Shown: positions 1 through 7,098 of the stretch, one piece after another
How positions within the stretch are numbered: position 1 is the stretch's first letter
Layout of the letters: the number at the start of each line of letters is the position of its first letter
Assembly: GCA_900544255.1 (NCBI GenBank)
Contig: UQUM01000007.1
Location: forward strand, 10,085 to 74,084
Length of the DNA: 64,000 nucleotides
Direction of reading: 5' to 3'
Source: an uncultured Sutterella sp.
Lineage (GTDB): Bacteria > Pseudomonadota > Gammaproteobacteria > Burkholderiales > Burkholderiaceae_F
The notes under the pieces: model-generated
Told to the model about the DNA's origin: nothing
Database searches by the model: none
The model's input: only the letters and a program-made list of their open reading frames with translations
Made by a program: the position numbers and the translations under genes

Positions 1-259
1 TCGCCTGACGCCACTTCGGCCCCACAGCCATGCGGGTCATTCGTAAAAAGTCCACGGCAGGCATGACGACGTTGTCCACAAACTTTTTCACTTCCGCGGG
101 ATCGGCCGCCGCCAACTTCGCGTTGCCGCGAATGTCGTTGAGGATCTTGTTGCTCATTTCCAAAATCCAGGCGTCCGGATCGGTTTCAGTCGCCCATACC
201 GGCGTTCCCACTAAGGTTGCAGCACCAGCAGCCGTCAACAAAAGGCGTCGAGAAATCAT
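1..259 (-). CDS. mlaC: MlaC, phospholipid-binding periplasmic protein (3' end beyond window)
   Basis: Reading from the ATG at 257-259 gives a signal peptide (MISRRLLLTAAGAATLVG, then a VWA-type cleavage region) followed by the start of the MlaC/Ttg2D fold, including the stretch VDFLRMTRMAVGPKWRQA. MlaC shuttles phospholipids through the periplasm between the outer-membrane MlaA complex and the inner-membrane MlaFEDB transporter. Only the first 86 codons lie in the window. Its start overlaps the mlaA stop in an ATGA, so the two are translationally coupled. Position as last visible gene of mlaF-E-D-A-C supports the call; the order is typical of betaproteobacteria. Confidence 0.9.
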   Translation of the reverse strand, partial: MISRRLLLTAAGAATLVGTPVWATETDPDAWILEMSNKILNDIRGNAKLAAADPAEVKKFVDNVVMPAVDFLRMTRMAVGPKWRQA

Positions 260-1020
260 TTGGCTTCCTTCGCGGCCGCAGGGGCCGCCGCTTCATCGTC
301 TTCGTCTTCAAATTCATCCGGCGTCAGAATCATGGGGGGATCCCCGTCGTAGACCGCGTTGCGCCGGGTGGAAAGATACCCTTCTCGCGCCATGACGTAG
401 GGATCCACGGCATCACGCAAAAGATCCGTCGCGGGCATCACTTTGGCGCGCATATCCAAGGCCGCCGCGCCCCAGGCACTCCAGGACACCGTATCGTTTT
501 CCACATAAGTCATCGGCGCCGTGAAGTACCCCACGCCGCGCCCGGCGGCGTCCGTCACGGTCGAAGGCCCCAGGAACGGAATCACGAAGTAAGGTCCCGT
601 GGGCACCCCCCACACCTGCAGCGTCTGCCCGAAATCTTCATTGCGTTCGGCCTGACCGCCCACGGTGCCTGCAACGTCAAACATCCCGCCCAAACCGAAG
701 GTGGTGTTGATGAGGAGTCGGAAAACCGACGCCGCCGCATCTTCCCCCTTACCCTGCAGAACGTTGTTTAAGGCGTTCGCGGGTTCTCCGAGATTTGTAA
801 ATACGCCGCTCACCCGATCGCGCACGACTTCGGGCACCGCCCAAATATAGGCTTTGGCGACCGGGCGGAACAGGAATTCATCCGCTACGGAATTAAACAT
901 AAAGGTCTGACGGTTTACCTTTTCCCAAGGGTCGTTCGGATTGGTGCCGGCGTTGTCCGGCACCGAAGCACACCCCGTAAGGACGAGGGCCGCCGCAGCG
1001 GCTAAAAGAGTCTTTTTCAT
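256..1020 (-). CDS. mlaA: MlaA (VacJ) outer-membrane lipoprotein
   Basis: 254 residues. The N-terminus is a lipoprotein signal (MKKTLLAAAAALVLTGC) with lipobox LTGC and acylated Cys17. The body shows VacJ/MlaA hallmarks: NDPWEKVNRQTFMFN near residues 29-43, the membrane-embedded helical region around 86-125 and GPYFVIPFLGPST near 141-153. MlaA sits in the outer membrane and removes mislocalised outer-leaflet phospholipid, passing it to MlaC. The C-terminal tail (about 225-254) is acidic then alanine-rich and probably disordered. It is 6 bp downstream of mlaD and overlaps mlaC by 4 bp, so it belongs to the mla operon. Confidence 0.93.
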   Translation of the reverse strand: MKKTLLAAAAALVLTGCASVPDNAGTNPNDPWEKVNRQTFMFNSVADEFLFRPVAKAYIWAVPEVVRDRVSGVFTNLGEPANALNNVLQGKGEDAAASVFRLLINTTFGLGGMFDVAGTVGGQAERNEDFGQTLQVWGVPTGPYFVIPFLGPSTVTDAAGRGVGYFTAPMTYVENDTVSWSAWGAAALDMRAKVMPATDLLRDAVDPYVMAREGYLSTRRNAVYDGDPPMILTPDEFEDEDDEAAAPAAAKEAK

Positions 1021-1026
1021 ACTTCG

Positions 1027-1503
1027 TTATTTTTTGTCGTCACCGCTTTTTTCGGCCATCTGGAACATAAACTGACTGATGAGGCTTTCGAGCACGATCG
1101 CCGACTGCGTGCGTTCGATCTTGCTGCCGTTCACGAGATCATCTTCTTCGCCGCCTGCGGAAAGCCCCACGTACTGTTCGCCCAACAAGCCCGACGTGAG
1201 GATGTTCGCCGACGTATCCGTCGGGAACTTGTAAGCGCTTTCGATGTCCATCGTCACCTTCGCCTGAAAGTCCGCTCCGTCAAACGTAATGGATTTCACC
1301 CGTCCCACGACGACTCCGGCACTTTTTACCGGCGCCCGAGCTTTAAGGCCCCCTATGTTGTCAAATTTCGCCGTTACCTCGTAGGTGTCGGCACTAAAAG
1401 AGAAGTTTCCCAGATTCGCGGCCTTCAAGGACACGAAAAGGAGAGCCAGAAAACCGGCCAAAACAAAGAGGCCCACTAAAAATTCAGTACGTTTGCGTTC
1501 CAT
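1027..1503 (-). CDS. mlaD: MlaD, MCE-domain lipid transporter subunit
   Basis: 158 residues: one N-terminal membrane anchor (about 8-28, FLVGLFVLAGFLALLFVSL) followed by a single MCE/MlaD domain (about 38-118, with YEVTAKFDNIGGLKARAPVKSAG and SGLLGEQYVGL). Family knowledge: MlaD forms a hexameric ring on the periplasmic face of the MlaFEDB complex and forms the lipid channel. Length is typical of short proteobacterial MlaD. It lies 22 bp downstream of mlaE and 6 bp upstream of mlaA. I see no mlaB-like STAS gene in the visible part; in betaproteobacteria that gene commonly follows mlaC, which would place it outside the window. Confidence 0.93.
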   Translation of the reverse strand: MERKRTEFLVGLFVLAGFLALLFVSLKAANLGNFSFSADTYEVTAKFDNIGGLKARAPVKSAGVVVGRVKSITFDGADFQAKVTMDIESAYKFPTDTSANILTSGLLGEQYVGLSAGGEEDDLVNGSKIERTQSAIVLESLISQFMFQMAEKSGDDKK

Positions 1504-1525
1504 GATTTGTCTTCTTACTTAAAGG

Positions 1526-2317
1526 TCAGATTCCGGAAAACATCAGAGCCGTCATCATAAAGTCCACCCCCAACACAAGCAACGAACTGATGACGACGGT
1601 ACGGGTCGTCGCCCGCGACACCCCTTCGGGCGTGGGTCGCGAACAATACCCTTGGAAAAGTGCGACGAGTCCCACCAGGATTCCGAACACAAAACTCTTG
1701 ATGACGCTGTTCACCACATCAGTGTAGATGTCCACGCCGCTCTGCATCTGAGACCAGAAGGCTCCGTTGTCGCAGCCGATCAATTCCACCCCCACGAACC
1801 ATGATCCCAGGATCCCGATCGCGGAGAAAATAATGGCGAGCACGGGCATGGAAATCACCACGCCCCAGAAACGCGGCACGATAATGCGCCGCAGGGGATC
1901 GACCCCCATCATTTCCATCGCGGTGAGCTGTTCCCCGGCCCGCATGAGTCCGATTTCCGCCGTAAGCGACGTTCCGGCGCGCCCCGCAAAAAGAAGCGCC
2001 GTTACCACGGGCCCCAGTTCCCGCAACAGGGACACCGCGACCAAGACGCCCAAGGCCTGCTCGCTCCCGTAGCGCACGAGAATGTAGTATCCCTGCAGCC
2101 CCAGTACGAACCCTACGAAAAGGCCTGAGACCGAAATGATGACGAGGGAATAATTCCCGATGAAGTGCACCTGCTGCACCACGAGCCAAAAGCGCGACAA
2201 CCCCGCCGGGAGCCGCAGAAACATCTGCCACGCGAAAATTGCGAGTTTGCCGATGCCACGCACCTGCTTTAAGACGTAGCCCCCGAGCGCCGCTATCCAC
2301 GAATAAATCAGATTCAT
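1526..2317 (-). CDS. mlaE: MlaE, ABC transporter permease
   Basis: 263 residues from the ATG at 2315-2317. A longer reading to 2410 exists, but it would run deep into mlaF, whereas this ATG overlaps the mlaF stop by one base (TAATG), the usual coupling here. The protein has the MlaE/YrbE permease pattern: amphipathic N-terminal helix, five hydrophobic segments, and the conserved cytoplasmic loop with LLFAGRAGTSLTAEIGLMRAGEQL and AMEMMGVDPLRRIIVPR. In the inner membrane it pairs with MlaF ATPase and the MlaD ring to move phospholipids. Confidence 0.93.
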   Translation of the reverse strand: MNLIYSWIAALGGYVLKQVRGIGKLAIFAWQMFLRLPAGLSRFWLVVQQVHFIGNYSLVIISVSGLFVGFVLGLQGYYILVRYGSEQALGVLVAVSLLRELGPVVTALLFAGRAGTSLTAEIGLMRAGEQLTAMEMMGVDPLRRIIVPRFWGVVISMPVLAIIFSAIGILGSWFVGVELIGCDNGAFWSQMQSGVDIYTDVVNSVIKSFVFGILVGLVALFQGYCSRPTPEGVSRATTRTVVISSLLVLGVDFMMTALMFSGI

Positions 2318-3126
2318 TAGGCGGGCCTCACATTGAAAGCGTCGGCACGGGATTCGGCCGGATAATGGAACTTCACCGGCCCGTCCGTATGCCCGTTGAT
2401 GAATTGGCAAACATAGGGATCTTTGCTTGCCATCAGGTCTTGAGGCGTCCCCTCGGCGGAAATACGTCCGGCATTGATCATGTAGACATAGTCCGCAATC
2501 GCAAACGTTTCCGCCACATCATGCGTCACGATGAGGCTCGCAGCATTCAAAGCATCCGTCAGCTTGCGCACGAGCTGCGCCGTGATCCCCATGGAAATAG
2601 GATCCAACCCCGCAAACGGTTCGTCATACATGATGAGCGCAGGGTCCAACGCCACCGCACGCGCAAGCGCCACGCGCCGTGCCATACCGCCCGAGATCGC
2701 CGACGGCATCAAGTCCGCGGCGCCTCTCAGCCCCACGGCATCCAATTTCATCAGCACCAGATCCCGAATGGTTTCTTCATCGAGATCGGTTTGCTCCCGC
2801 ATCGGAAACGCTACGTTATCAAAGCATGAGAGGTCAGTAAAGAGCGCTCCGAACTGAAAGAGCATGCCCATACGGCGGCGCATGCGGTAGATCGCCTTCT
2901 GATCCGAGGGGCTCATCACTTCGCCGTCAAAGACAATACGACCTTTCTCGGGCGACAATAATCCCCCGATTAACTTTAAAAGCGTCGTCTTCCCCATGCC
3001 GGAGCCGCCCATAATCGCCACGACCTGGCCGCGCCCGAAGCTGAGGCTGACGTCGTTCAGGATGACTCGCGAGGCGTATCGGAACGTCACATCCTCAATA
3101 CGAAGAAAAGGATCGGCTAAAGACAT
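2317..3126 (-). CDS. mlaF: MlaF, ABC transporter ATPase
   Basis: 269 residues, first gene of the visible mla operon. Walker A GGSGMGKTT is at about 40-48, Q-loop Q91 (FQFGALF), the signature ISGGMARR at 144-151 (SGGM rather than SGGQ, normal for MlaF), and Walker B LIMYDEP at 164-170 with switch His in VTHD. It hydrolyses ATP to drive MlaE-mediated phospholipid transport at the inner membrane. The C-terminal tail ending FHYPAESRADAFNVRPA is a short extension of unknown role. The 154 bp upstream should carry the operon promoter, but I could not assign clear -35/-10 boxes. Confidence 0.94.
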   Translation of the reverse strand: MSLADPFLRIEDVTFRYASRVILNDVSLSFGRGQVVAIMGGSGMGKTTLLKLIGGLLSPEKGRIVFDGEVMSPSDQKAIYRMRRRMGMLFQFGALFTDLSCFDNVAFPMREQTDLDEETIRDLVLMKLDAVGLRGAADLMPSAISGGMARRVALARAVALDPALIMYDEPFAGLDPISMGITAQLVRKLTDALNAASLIVTHDVAETFAIADYVYMINAGRISAEGTPQDLMASKDPYVCQFINGHTDGPVKFHYPAESRADAFNVRPA

Positions 3127-3217
3127 TCATTAAAACCAAAAAATACAAAAAGACTGAACAAGAATTCAGTCCACGATGTTTCGATTATGACACGCCCCGA
3201 GAACGGCGGAAACGAAA

Positions 3218-3240
3218 AAGGGGCGAGAAGCCCCTTCTTT
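3218..3240 (-). terminator. Rho-independent terminator after the thioesterase operon
   Basis: On the minus strand a 7-bp perfect stem (AAGGGGC / GCCCCTT, plus positions 3218-3224 and 3230-3236) with a 5-nt loop is followed by a run of T. It lies about 40 bp after the stop of the thioesterase gene at 3281. An exact 16-bp palindrome (TCATCCGT / ACGGATGA) at 3251-3266 sits just upstream. Confidence 0.75.
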
Positions 3241-3280
3241 ATTTGCCATCTCATCCGTACGGATGATGCCCGAACGGTAA

Positions 3281-3781
3281 TTAAGCCGTGAGATCGGACT
3301 GATAGCGCAGGGCCCGACCGATCCCCAGTGCCTTAAGACGTCCGTCCCCCGCAGGGATCAGCTTAAATGCCGTCTTCAGCGCTTCGGGCACTGCCGTGCG
3401 GCGCTTCGTCGCAAAATTGATGAAATCCCATTCGGTGGCGGCGTTGCAGACGAGTTTACCCGCCTTCGTCATCGCATAGCGGCGCAGGCAGCGGTTTTCG
3501 TCCAAGGCTTCCACCCACGTATACACCGTCACCGTGTCCCCTAAAACGCAGGGACGCAGGTACTCGATCCAATGTTCCCGCGCCACCCAGACGCAACCTA
3601 TCTCAAGATACCGCTTGGCGTCGTATCCTTTTTTTGCCGAATGATTCGTCGCAACTTCTTCAATCCACCGCAGGTACACGCGGTTATTGACGTGCTCGAG
3701 CACGTCAATGTCGGACGACTCAACCTTGAAGGTTTCCGAATACATCCCCTCAGGGAGTTCCGCGATTGGCATCTCAGGCAT
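3281..3781 (-). CDS. Acyl-CoA thioesterase, hot-dog fold (YbgC/FadM type)
   Basis: 166 residues. The hot-dog signature is clear: SSDIDVLEHVNNRVYLRWIEE at about 22-42 contains the conserved Asp and the HVNN segment used by 4-hydroxybenzoyl-CoA/YbgC-type thioesterases, followed by the central helix and the WVEALDENRCLRRYAM strand region. It should hydrolyse an acyl- or aryl-thioester; the substrate cannot be read from sequence. It overlaps plsC by 8 bp, suggesting a role linked to acyl-chain or phospholipid metabolism. Alternative: a FadM-like long-chain acyl-CoA thioesterase. Confidence 0.85.
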   Translation of the reverse strand: MPEMPIAELPEGMYSETFKVESSDIDVLEHVNNRVYLRWIEEVATNHSAKKGYDAKRYLEIGCVWVAREHWIEYLRPCVLGDTVTVYTWVEALDENRCLRRYAMTKAGKLVCNAATEWDFINFATKRRTAVPEALKTAFKLIPAGDGRLKALGIGRALRYQSDLTA

Positions 3782-4607
3782 GCACCGCCTCCGCCGTCGT
3801 CATCACGGGATCCGTTACCACCGATTTTTCCGCAAGCGGATCCTCCACCCCGATCACCGCACTCATGACGGCACTCGCCTTCTTACAGAGACTATGGCGG
3901 TCTTCCCCGGTAAAGGGTTTCCCGATCACTACGTCCACCGTGAGTTCCGGCGTATTGACGACGCGCCAGAGACACTCAAAAAGCCCGGTATCCCCCACGT
4001 ACGCCGGGGCCGTCGTAATTTCGCCGCGGCTTTTATAGCGAAGCACCACCGGAATGACGTCCGCCCCGGTTTTCGCCGCCGCATCAAAAAGATTGGCGTG
4101 GAGTTTCAAGAGACCCGTCCCATGCGACGTCGTCCCTTCGGGGAACATCAGAAGCGTTCTTCCCGCTTCAATTGCCGCCTTCATGTTGGTCCCGATTCCC
4201 AAAAGCGCCCGCTTGTTGCCGCGTTCGATGAAGATCGTGCCCACGGCCTTAGCGATGGTGCCGAAAACAGGCCACTTGGCAATTTCCGCCTTTGCCACAA
4301 ACCCCGAAGGCAACACGGAATCGAGCGTAAAGATGTCCAGGAATGAAATGTGGTTGGAAACCACCAAACGCCCCTTTTCGCCCGGCGTCACGCCGCAGGC
4401 GTGTACGGCGGGGTTCACGATATTTTCCATCCCCACGACGTTCACACGGATACCGAGCCAGACGACGAGTTTCGCCGCCCATTTCTGAATGATGCGGCCC
4501 TTTTTCTCGGGATCGGCGTTGGGAAGCACGAAGGCAATCAAAAAAAGGCAGCAGAGGGTGTAGGCAAACACCGACAGGAAGCGCCCGCAGGCAGTGAGTT
4601 TCTGCAT
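3774..4607 (-). CDS. plsC: 1-acyl-sn-glycerol-3-phosphate acyltransferase
   Basis: 277 residues. An N-terminal hydrophobic segment (about 10-30) precedes the acyltransferase domain with the HX4D catalytic motif NHISFLD at 85-91, the substrate-binding IERG motif at 127-130, and FPEGTTSHG at 155-163. PlsC acylates lysophosphatidic acid at sn-2 to make phosphatidic acid at the cytoplasmic membrane face. The C-terminal part after residue 200 is less conserved. It sits 4 bp after ruvX and overlaps the thioesterase, so ruvX-plsC-thioesterase is probably one transcript. Confidence 0.9.
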   Translation of the reverse strand: MQKLTACGRFLSVFAYTLCCLFLIAFVLPNADPEKKGRIIQKWAAKLVVWLGIRVNVVGMENIVNPAVHACGVTPGEKGRLVVSNHISFLDIFTLDSVLPSGFVAKAEIAKWPVFGTIAKAVGTIFIERGNKRALLGIGTNMKAAIEAGRTLLMFPEGTTSHGTGLLKLHANLFDAAAKTGADVIPVVLRYKSRGEITTAPAYVGDTGLFECLWRVVNTPELTVDVVIGKPFTGEDRHSLCKKASAVMSAVIGVEDPLAEKSVVTDPVMTTAEAVHA

Positions 4608-4611
4608 ATCG

Positions 4612-5040
4612 TTATTTCTCGTCGTTTTCGGGACGCCGCTCGGGGCACCCTTCCATAAACCATTGTTCCAAAATCACGGCAGCGGCTTCCGCGTCCAGAT
4701 TCGAACCGGGACTCACGCGCCGCTCGGCTTCCACCGAGGTGTAGCGTTCGTCGGCCATGTAAACCGGGAGATTGAAGCGCCCCGCGAGACTGCGGGCAAA
4801 CTTTCTTGCCATCGCCGTCACTTCGTGCGGTCGCCCGTCCAAATGTCGGGGTTCTCCCACCACGAGTACCGCAGGCTGCCATTCGCGGATCAGTTCCGCA
4901 ATCGCCTCCCACTTCTTTTTGGTGCGGCCGTCGACAATCGTCAAAGCATTGGAAGACGCCGTTACGCCGTTTCCGACCGCAACACCGATTCTTACTTCAC
5001 CGAAGTCAAACCCCAGCACCACGTCCTGAAACGTGCCCAT
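4612..5040 (-). CDS. ruvX: RuvX/YqgF, putative pre-16S rRNA nuclease
   Basis: 142 residues from the ATG at 5038-5040; an in-frame start at 5070 would add ten residues not expected for the family. RNase-H-like fold: LGFDFGEVRIGVAVG near the N-terminus carries the first catalytic Asp, VVGEPRHLDGRPHE the second region, and YMADERYTSVEAE plus LDAEAAAVILEQWF the C-terminal acidic residues. The family is implicated in 5' maturation of 16S rRNA and has been linked to Holliday-junction resolution. The usual bacterial neighbour YqgE lies just upstream, which strengthens the call. Confidence 0.92.
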   Translation of the reverse strand: MGTFQDVVLGFDFGEVRIGVAVGNGVTASSNALTIVDGRTKKKWEAIAELIREWQPAVLVVGEPRHLDGRPHEVTAMARKFARSLAGRFNLPVYMADERYTSVEAERRVSPGSNLDAEAAAVILEQWFMEGCPERRPENDEK

Positions 5041-5115
5041 GATTTTCCTAAAAATTCCGGGAGGCGCCATTGTAGCGACACTGAGCGCAGCCTTTCCTCA
5101 TCTTTTTACCGTACT

Positions 5116-5697
5116 TCAGGCGTGCCCCACTCCCGTCATCCGAAACGCCGCCGGTACGTCGGCAAAAACGTCTATTTCCAACCCCACCGTTGCAAGAGCC
5201 GCTTCGTAGCGTTCGCCGATCGGGAGTTCAAACACGGTTCGGGCGCACCAAGGCGCTAAGAGCCACGCACCTTCCTGTATCTCTTTTTCCAGCTGCCCCG
5301 GCGTCCAACCGGCGCACCCCAACGTAATCCAGCTTTTCTCGGGCCCCTTGCCGACCGCGATATCCCGCAACATCTCGATGGAACTGCCGACCGCGACGGT
5401 GTCACTCTCAAAAATCACGGGATCGCCGGTTACGGCAGGGGAATGAATGATGAAGCCGCGCGACGTCGCCACCGGACCGCCCCAACCCAAGCGGCGACTG
5501 CCGTCTGCCGTACAGGAAAACTGATACTGCTTGCAGGCGCGCGCGAGCGTAATGTTGGACTCCCGGTTGATGATGACGCCGAGCGAGCCGGTTTCTTTTT
5601 CGTACCCGATGAGAAAAACCACCGTCCGCCCAAAAACCGGATCTTCCATCGTCGGAGCCGCTACCAAAAAGCGGCCTGCTGCCAAAGTTTCATTCAT
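5116..5697 (-). CDS. yqgE: YqgE/AlgH family protein
   Basis: 193 residues. Family hallmarks: an N-terminal FLVAAPTMEDPVFGRTVVFL strand, GSLGVIINRE (residues about 37-46), GGPVATSRGFIIHS (about 73-86) and WITLGCAGWTPGQLEKEIQEGAWL (about 120-143). YqgE proteins are small cytoplasmic proteins of unknown biochemical role; Pseudomonas AlgH was reported to affect alginate regulation. It is directly upstream of ruvX (75 bp gap), the standard pairing across proteobacteria. Confidence 0.9.
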   Translation of the reverse strand: MNETLAAGRFLVAAPTMEDPVFGRTVVFLIGYEKETGSLGVIINRESNITLARACKQYQFSCTADGSRRLGWGGPVATSRGFIIHSPAVTGDPVIFESDTVAVGSSIEMLRDIAVGKGPEKSWITLGCAGWTPGQLEKEIQEGAWLLAPWCARTVFELPIGERYEAALATVGLEIDVFADVPAAFRMTGVGHA

Positions 5698-5769
5698 ACA
5701 GATTTTTTTCGCTGTTGGTTGATGCCGTCCATCTGAGGGGGAATCACCCGTTTGTCAACCGCTTTCGGC

Positions 5770-5810
5770 AAAAACGCCGAACTTCCTTTTTGGGGAAATC
5801 CGGCGTTTTT
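5770..5810 (-). terminator. Terminator after the small basic protein gene
   Basis: Ten-bp perfect stem (AAAAACGCCG at 5770-5779, CGGCGTTTTT at 5801-5810) separated by 21 nt. Both arms end in A/T runs, so it can act on either strand. It lies 12 bp past the stop of the gene at 5822 and before yqgE. A 12-bp direct repeat TTTTTGGGGAAA occurs at 5787-5798 and 5807-5818. Confidence 0.75.
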
Positions 5811-5821
5811 TGGGGAAAAGC

Positions 5822-6073
5822 TCAGCGCAGACCCAGCCGCTGTTGCAACACCCTCACGGCGTCTTCATGCTGGCAGAGGAAATTCATCAGATCGGTTTTC
5901 CGTTTGATAGTCCTCACTTCCGGATAGTCCTCTTCGAGTAGCGCCACCGTCACTTTAAGGGATTGTGCCGCCACCGCCGTCGTCACATGTTGGATACGGC
6001 GCACCCGTTCCTTTCGCGGTTTCCTTTCCGTCGTCGCCGTTGCTGTCGGTGCGTCTGCCTTAATTCCCTTCAT
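5822..6073 (-). CDS. Small basic protein of unknown function
   Basis: 83 residues with no family I recognise. The N-terminal third (to about 26) is rich in Lys, Arg, Thr and Ala, looks disordered and resembles the tails of its neighbour. The rest (TTAVAAQSLKVTVALLEEDYPEVR, then KTDLMNFLCQHEDAVRVLQQRLGLR) could form two or three amphipathic helices. It starts 3 bp after the lysine-rich gene stop, so the two are almost certainly cotranscribed and may work together. The composition suggests nucleic-acid binding, which is inference only. A strong terminator follows. Confidence 0.6.
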   Translation of the reverse strand: MKGIKADAPTATATTERKPRKERVRRIQHVTTAVAAQSLKVTVALLEEDYPEVRTIKRKTDLMNFLCQHEDAVRVLQQRLGLR

Positions 6074-6076
6074 AAC

Positions 6077-6955
6077 TTACTTCTCCGTCGGTTTGGGTTC
6101 GGCCTGAGCCGCTTCCGTCGTTGCCACAGGCGCCGCCGGTGTATCGACGACCACCTGGGCTTTAGTTTCCTTAATCGTTTCAACAGGTGCCTCAGTCTTT
6201 TCCGCCAGCGCCTTCTTCGCCGCGGTTTTCTTCGCGGAAGCTTTTCGAACCTTTACCGGCTTAGCCTGCGTCATTGCCACTTCAACGGGCTTTTCTTCCT
6301 GCGGTTTTGCGAGCACAGTCTCCGACAACACCGGCACCGCCTTCATGTCTTCCTTTTTAGTTTCGGACACTTCAGCCGCCACTTTCTTAGCAACGGGCTT
6401 TTTCGCAACGGTCTTCTTCTCCGTCGTTTTCTTTGCAGTCGCTTTCTTAACCCCCGGCTTCTTTGTCTTCTCATCGCCCGGTGCGGCCTCTTCTGCCTTT
6501 GCTGCTTCAACTTTCTTTTCTGTCTTTACCACCGTCTTTTTAACGGTCACCTTCTTGGCAGCCGTTTTTTTCGCCGGCGCTTTCTTTGCAGCGGGGGCCG
6601 CCTTTTCTGCGCCGTCGACCTTGTTTTCGGCAACGGCCTTCACCGTCTTTTTGGCTGTCGTTTTCTTGGCGGGTTTCTTTTTCGTGACGGGTTCAACGTC
6701 CGTCACAGCGTCCGCTGCGGGCTTCACCTTACGTACGTGCTTCACGTCGGGCACGAGACGCGGTTCACCTTCGTCCTTCGGAGGCTTCACCGCGGCCTGC
6801 ATCTCTGCGACCGGGTCACTCCCCGTGTTCGTCGCTTCATGCTTACGCACACCATCCCCGTCCTGCGTGGACCAGTTGTAGTCGAGCGCCTTCGGGCAAC
6901 GCCCCGGCTTCGGTGCCATGAGGCGCCGGATGAAATTCATGATGCTCTTGAACAT
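6077..6955 (-). CDS. Lysine/alanine-rich histone-H1-like protein
   Basis: 292 residues from the ATG at 6953-6955, preceded by AAGGAG at good spacing. An in-frame start at 7054 would add 33 residues without support. The first ~70 residues are unlike the rest (FKSIMNFIRRLMAPKPG, then KALDYNWSTQDGDG). From about 75 on the chain is built of degenerate PAKKTxAKK-type units, with blocks such as KKPAKKTTAKKTVK, KKAPAKKTAAKKVTVKK and KKPGVKKATAKKTTEKK, ending in an acidic PT/A-rich tail. Such lysine tails occur in bacterial H1-like (HctB/BpH1) and AlgP proteins that bind DNA. The true binding partner is unknown. A plausible promoter (TATTAT near 7018) lies just upstream. Confidence 0.75.
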   Translation of the reverse strand: MFKSIMNFIRRLMAPKPGRCPKALDYNWSTQDGDGVRKHEATNTGSDPVAEMQAAVKPPKDEGEPRLVPDVKHVRKVKPAADAVTDVEPVTKKKPAKKTTAKKTVKAVAENKVDGAEKAAPAAKKAPAKKTAAKKVTVKKTVVKTEKKVEAAKAEEAAPGDEKTKKPGVKKATAKKTTEKKTVAKKPVAKKVAAEVSETKKEDMKAVPVLSETVLAKPQEEKPVEVAMTQAKPVKVRKASAKKTAAKKALAEKTEAPVETIKETKAQVVVDTPAAPVATTEAAQAEPKPTEK

Positions 6956-7052
6956 CCCTCTTTCTCCTTCGTGATCCCGTCGGCCAACTCTTTCGTTCCG
7001 ACTGTCCGCTTCATAATAGCGAAACCCGAGAAAAGGCGGAAGATAAATCCGC

Positions 7053-7075
7053 AAATTTCCCCCGAAATTTCCCCC
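7053..7075. repeat. Tandem 12-bp repeat upstream of the lysine-rich gene
   Basis: AAATTTCCCCC occurs twice, at 7053-7063 and 7065-7075, in the 143-bp gap between the primase stop and the lysine-rich gene start. It is close to the expected promoter and could be a protein-binding site; nothing else supports a function. Confidence 0.5.
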
Positions 7076-7098
7076 AAAACCGAATAAAACGCCACACT

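Noticed and set aside
1526..2410. Longer mlaE start at 2410
   Set aside because: It would overlap mlaF by 94 bp; the ATG at 2317 matches the family start and overlaps the mlaF stop by one base.
3251..3266. Exact 16-bp palindrome TCATCCGT/ACGGATGA after the thioesterase gene
   Set aside because: Real palindrome, but the adjacent terminator explains the location; no second copy seen to suggest an operator or attachment site.
5963..7087. 374-codon plus-strand frame opposite the lysine-rich gene
   Set aside because: It mirrors the AAG/GCC repeats as Arg/Leu/Phe/Cys low-complexity; no start signals.
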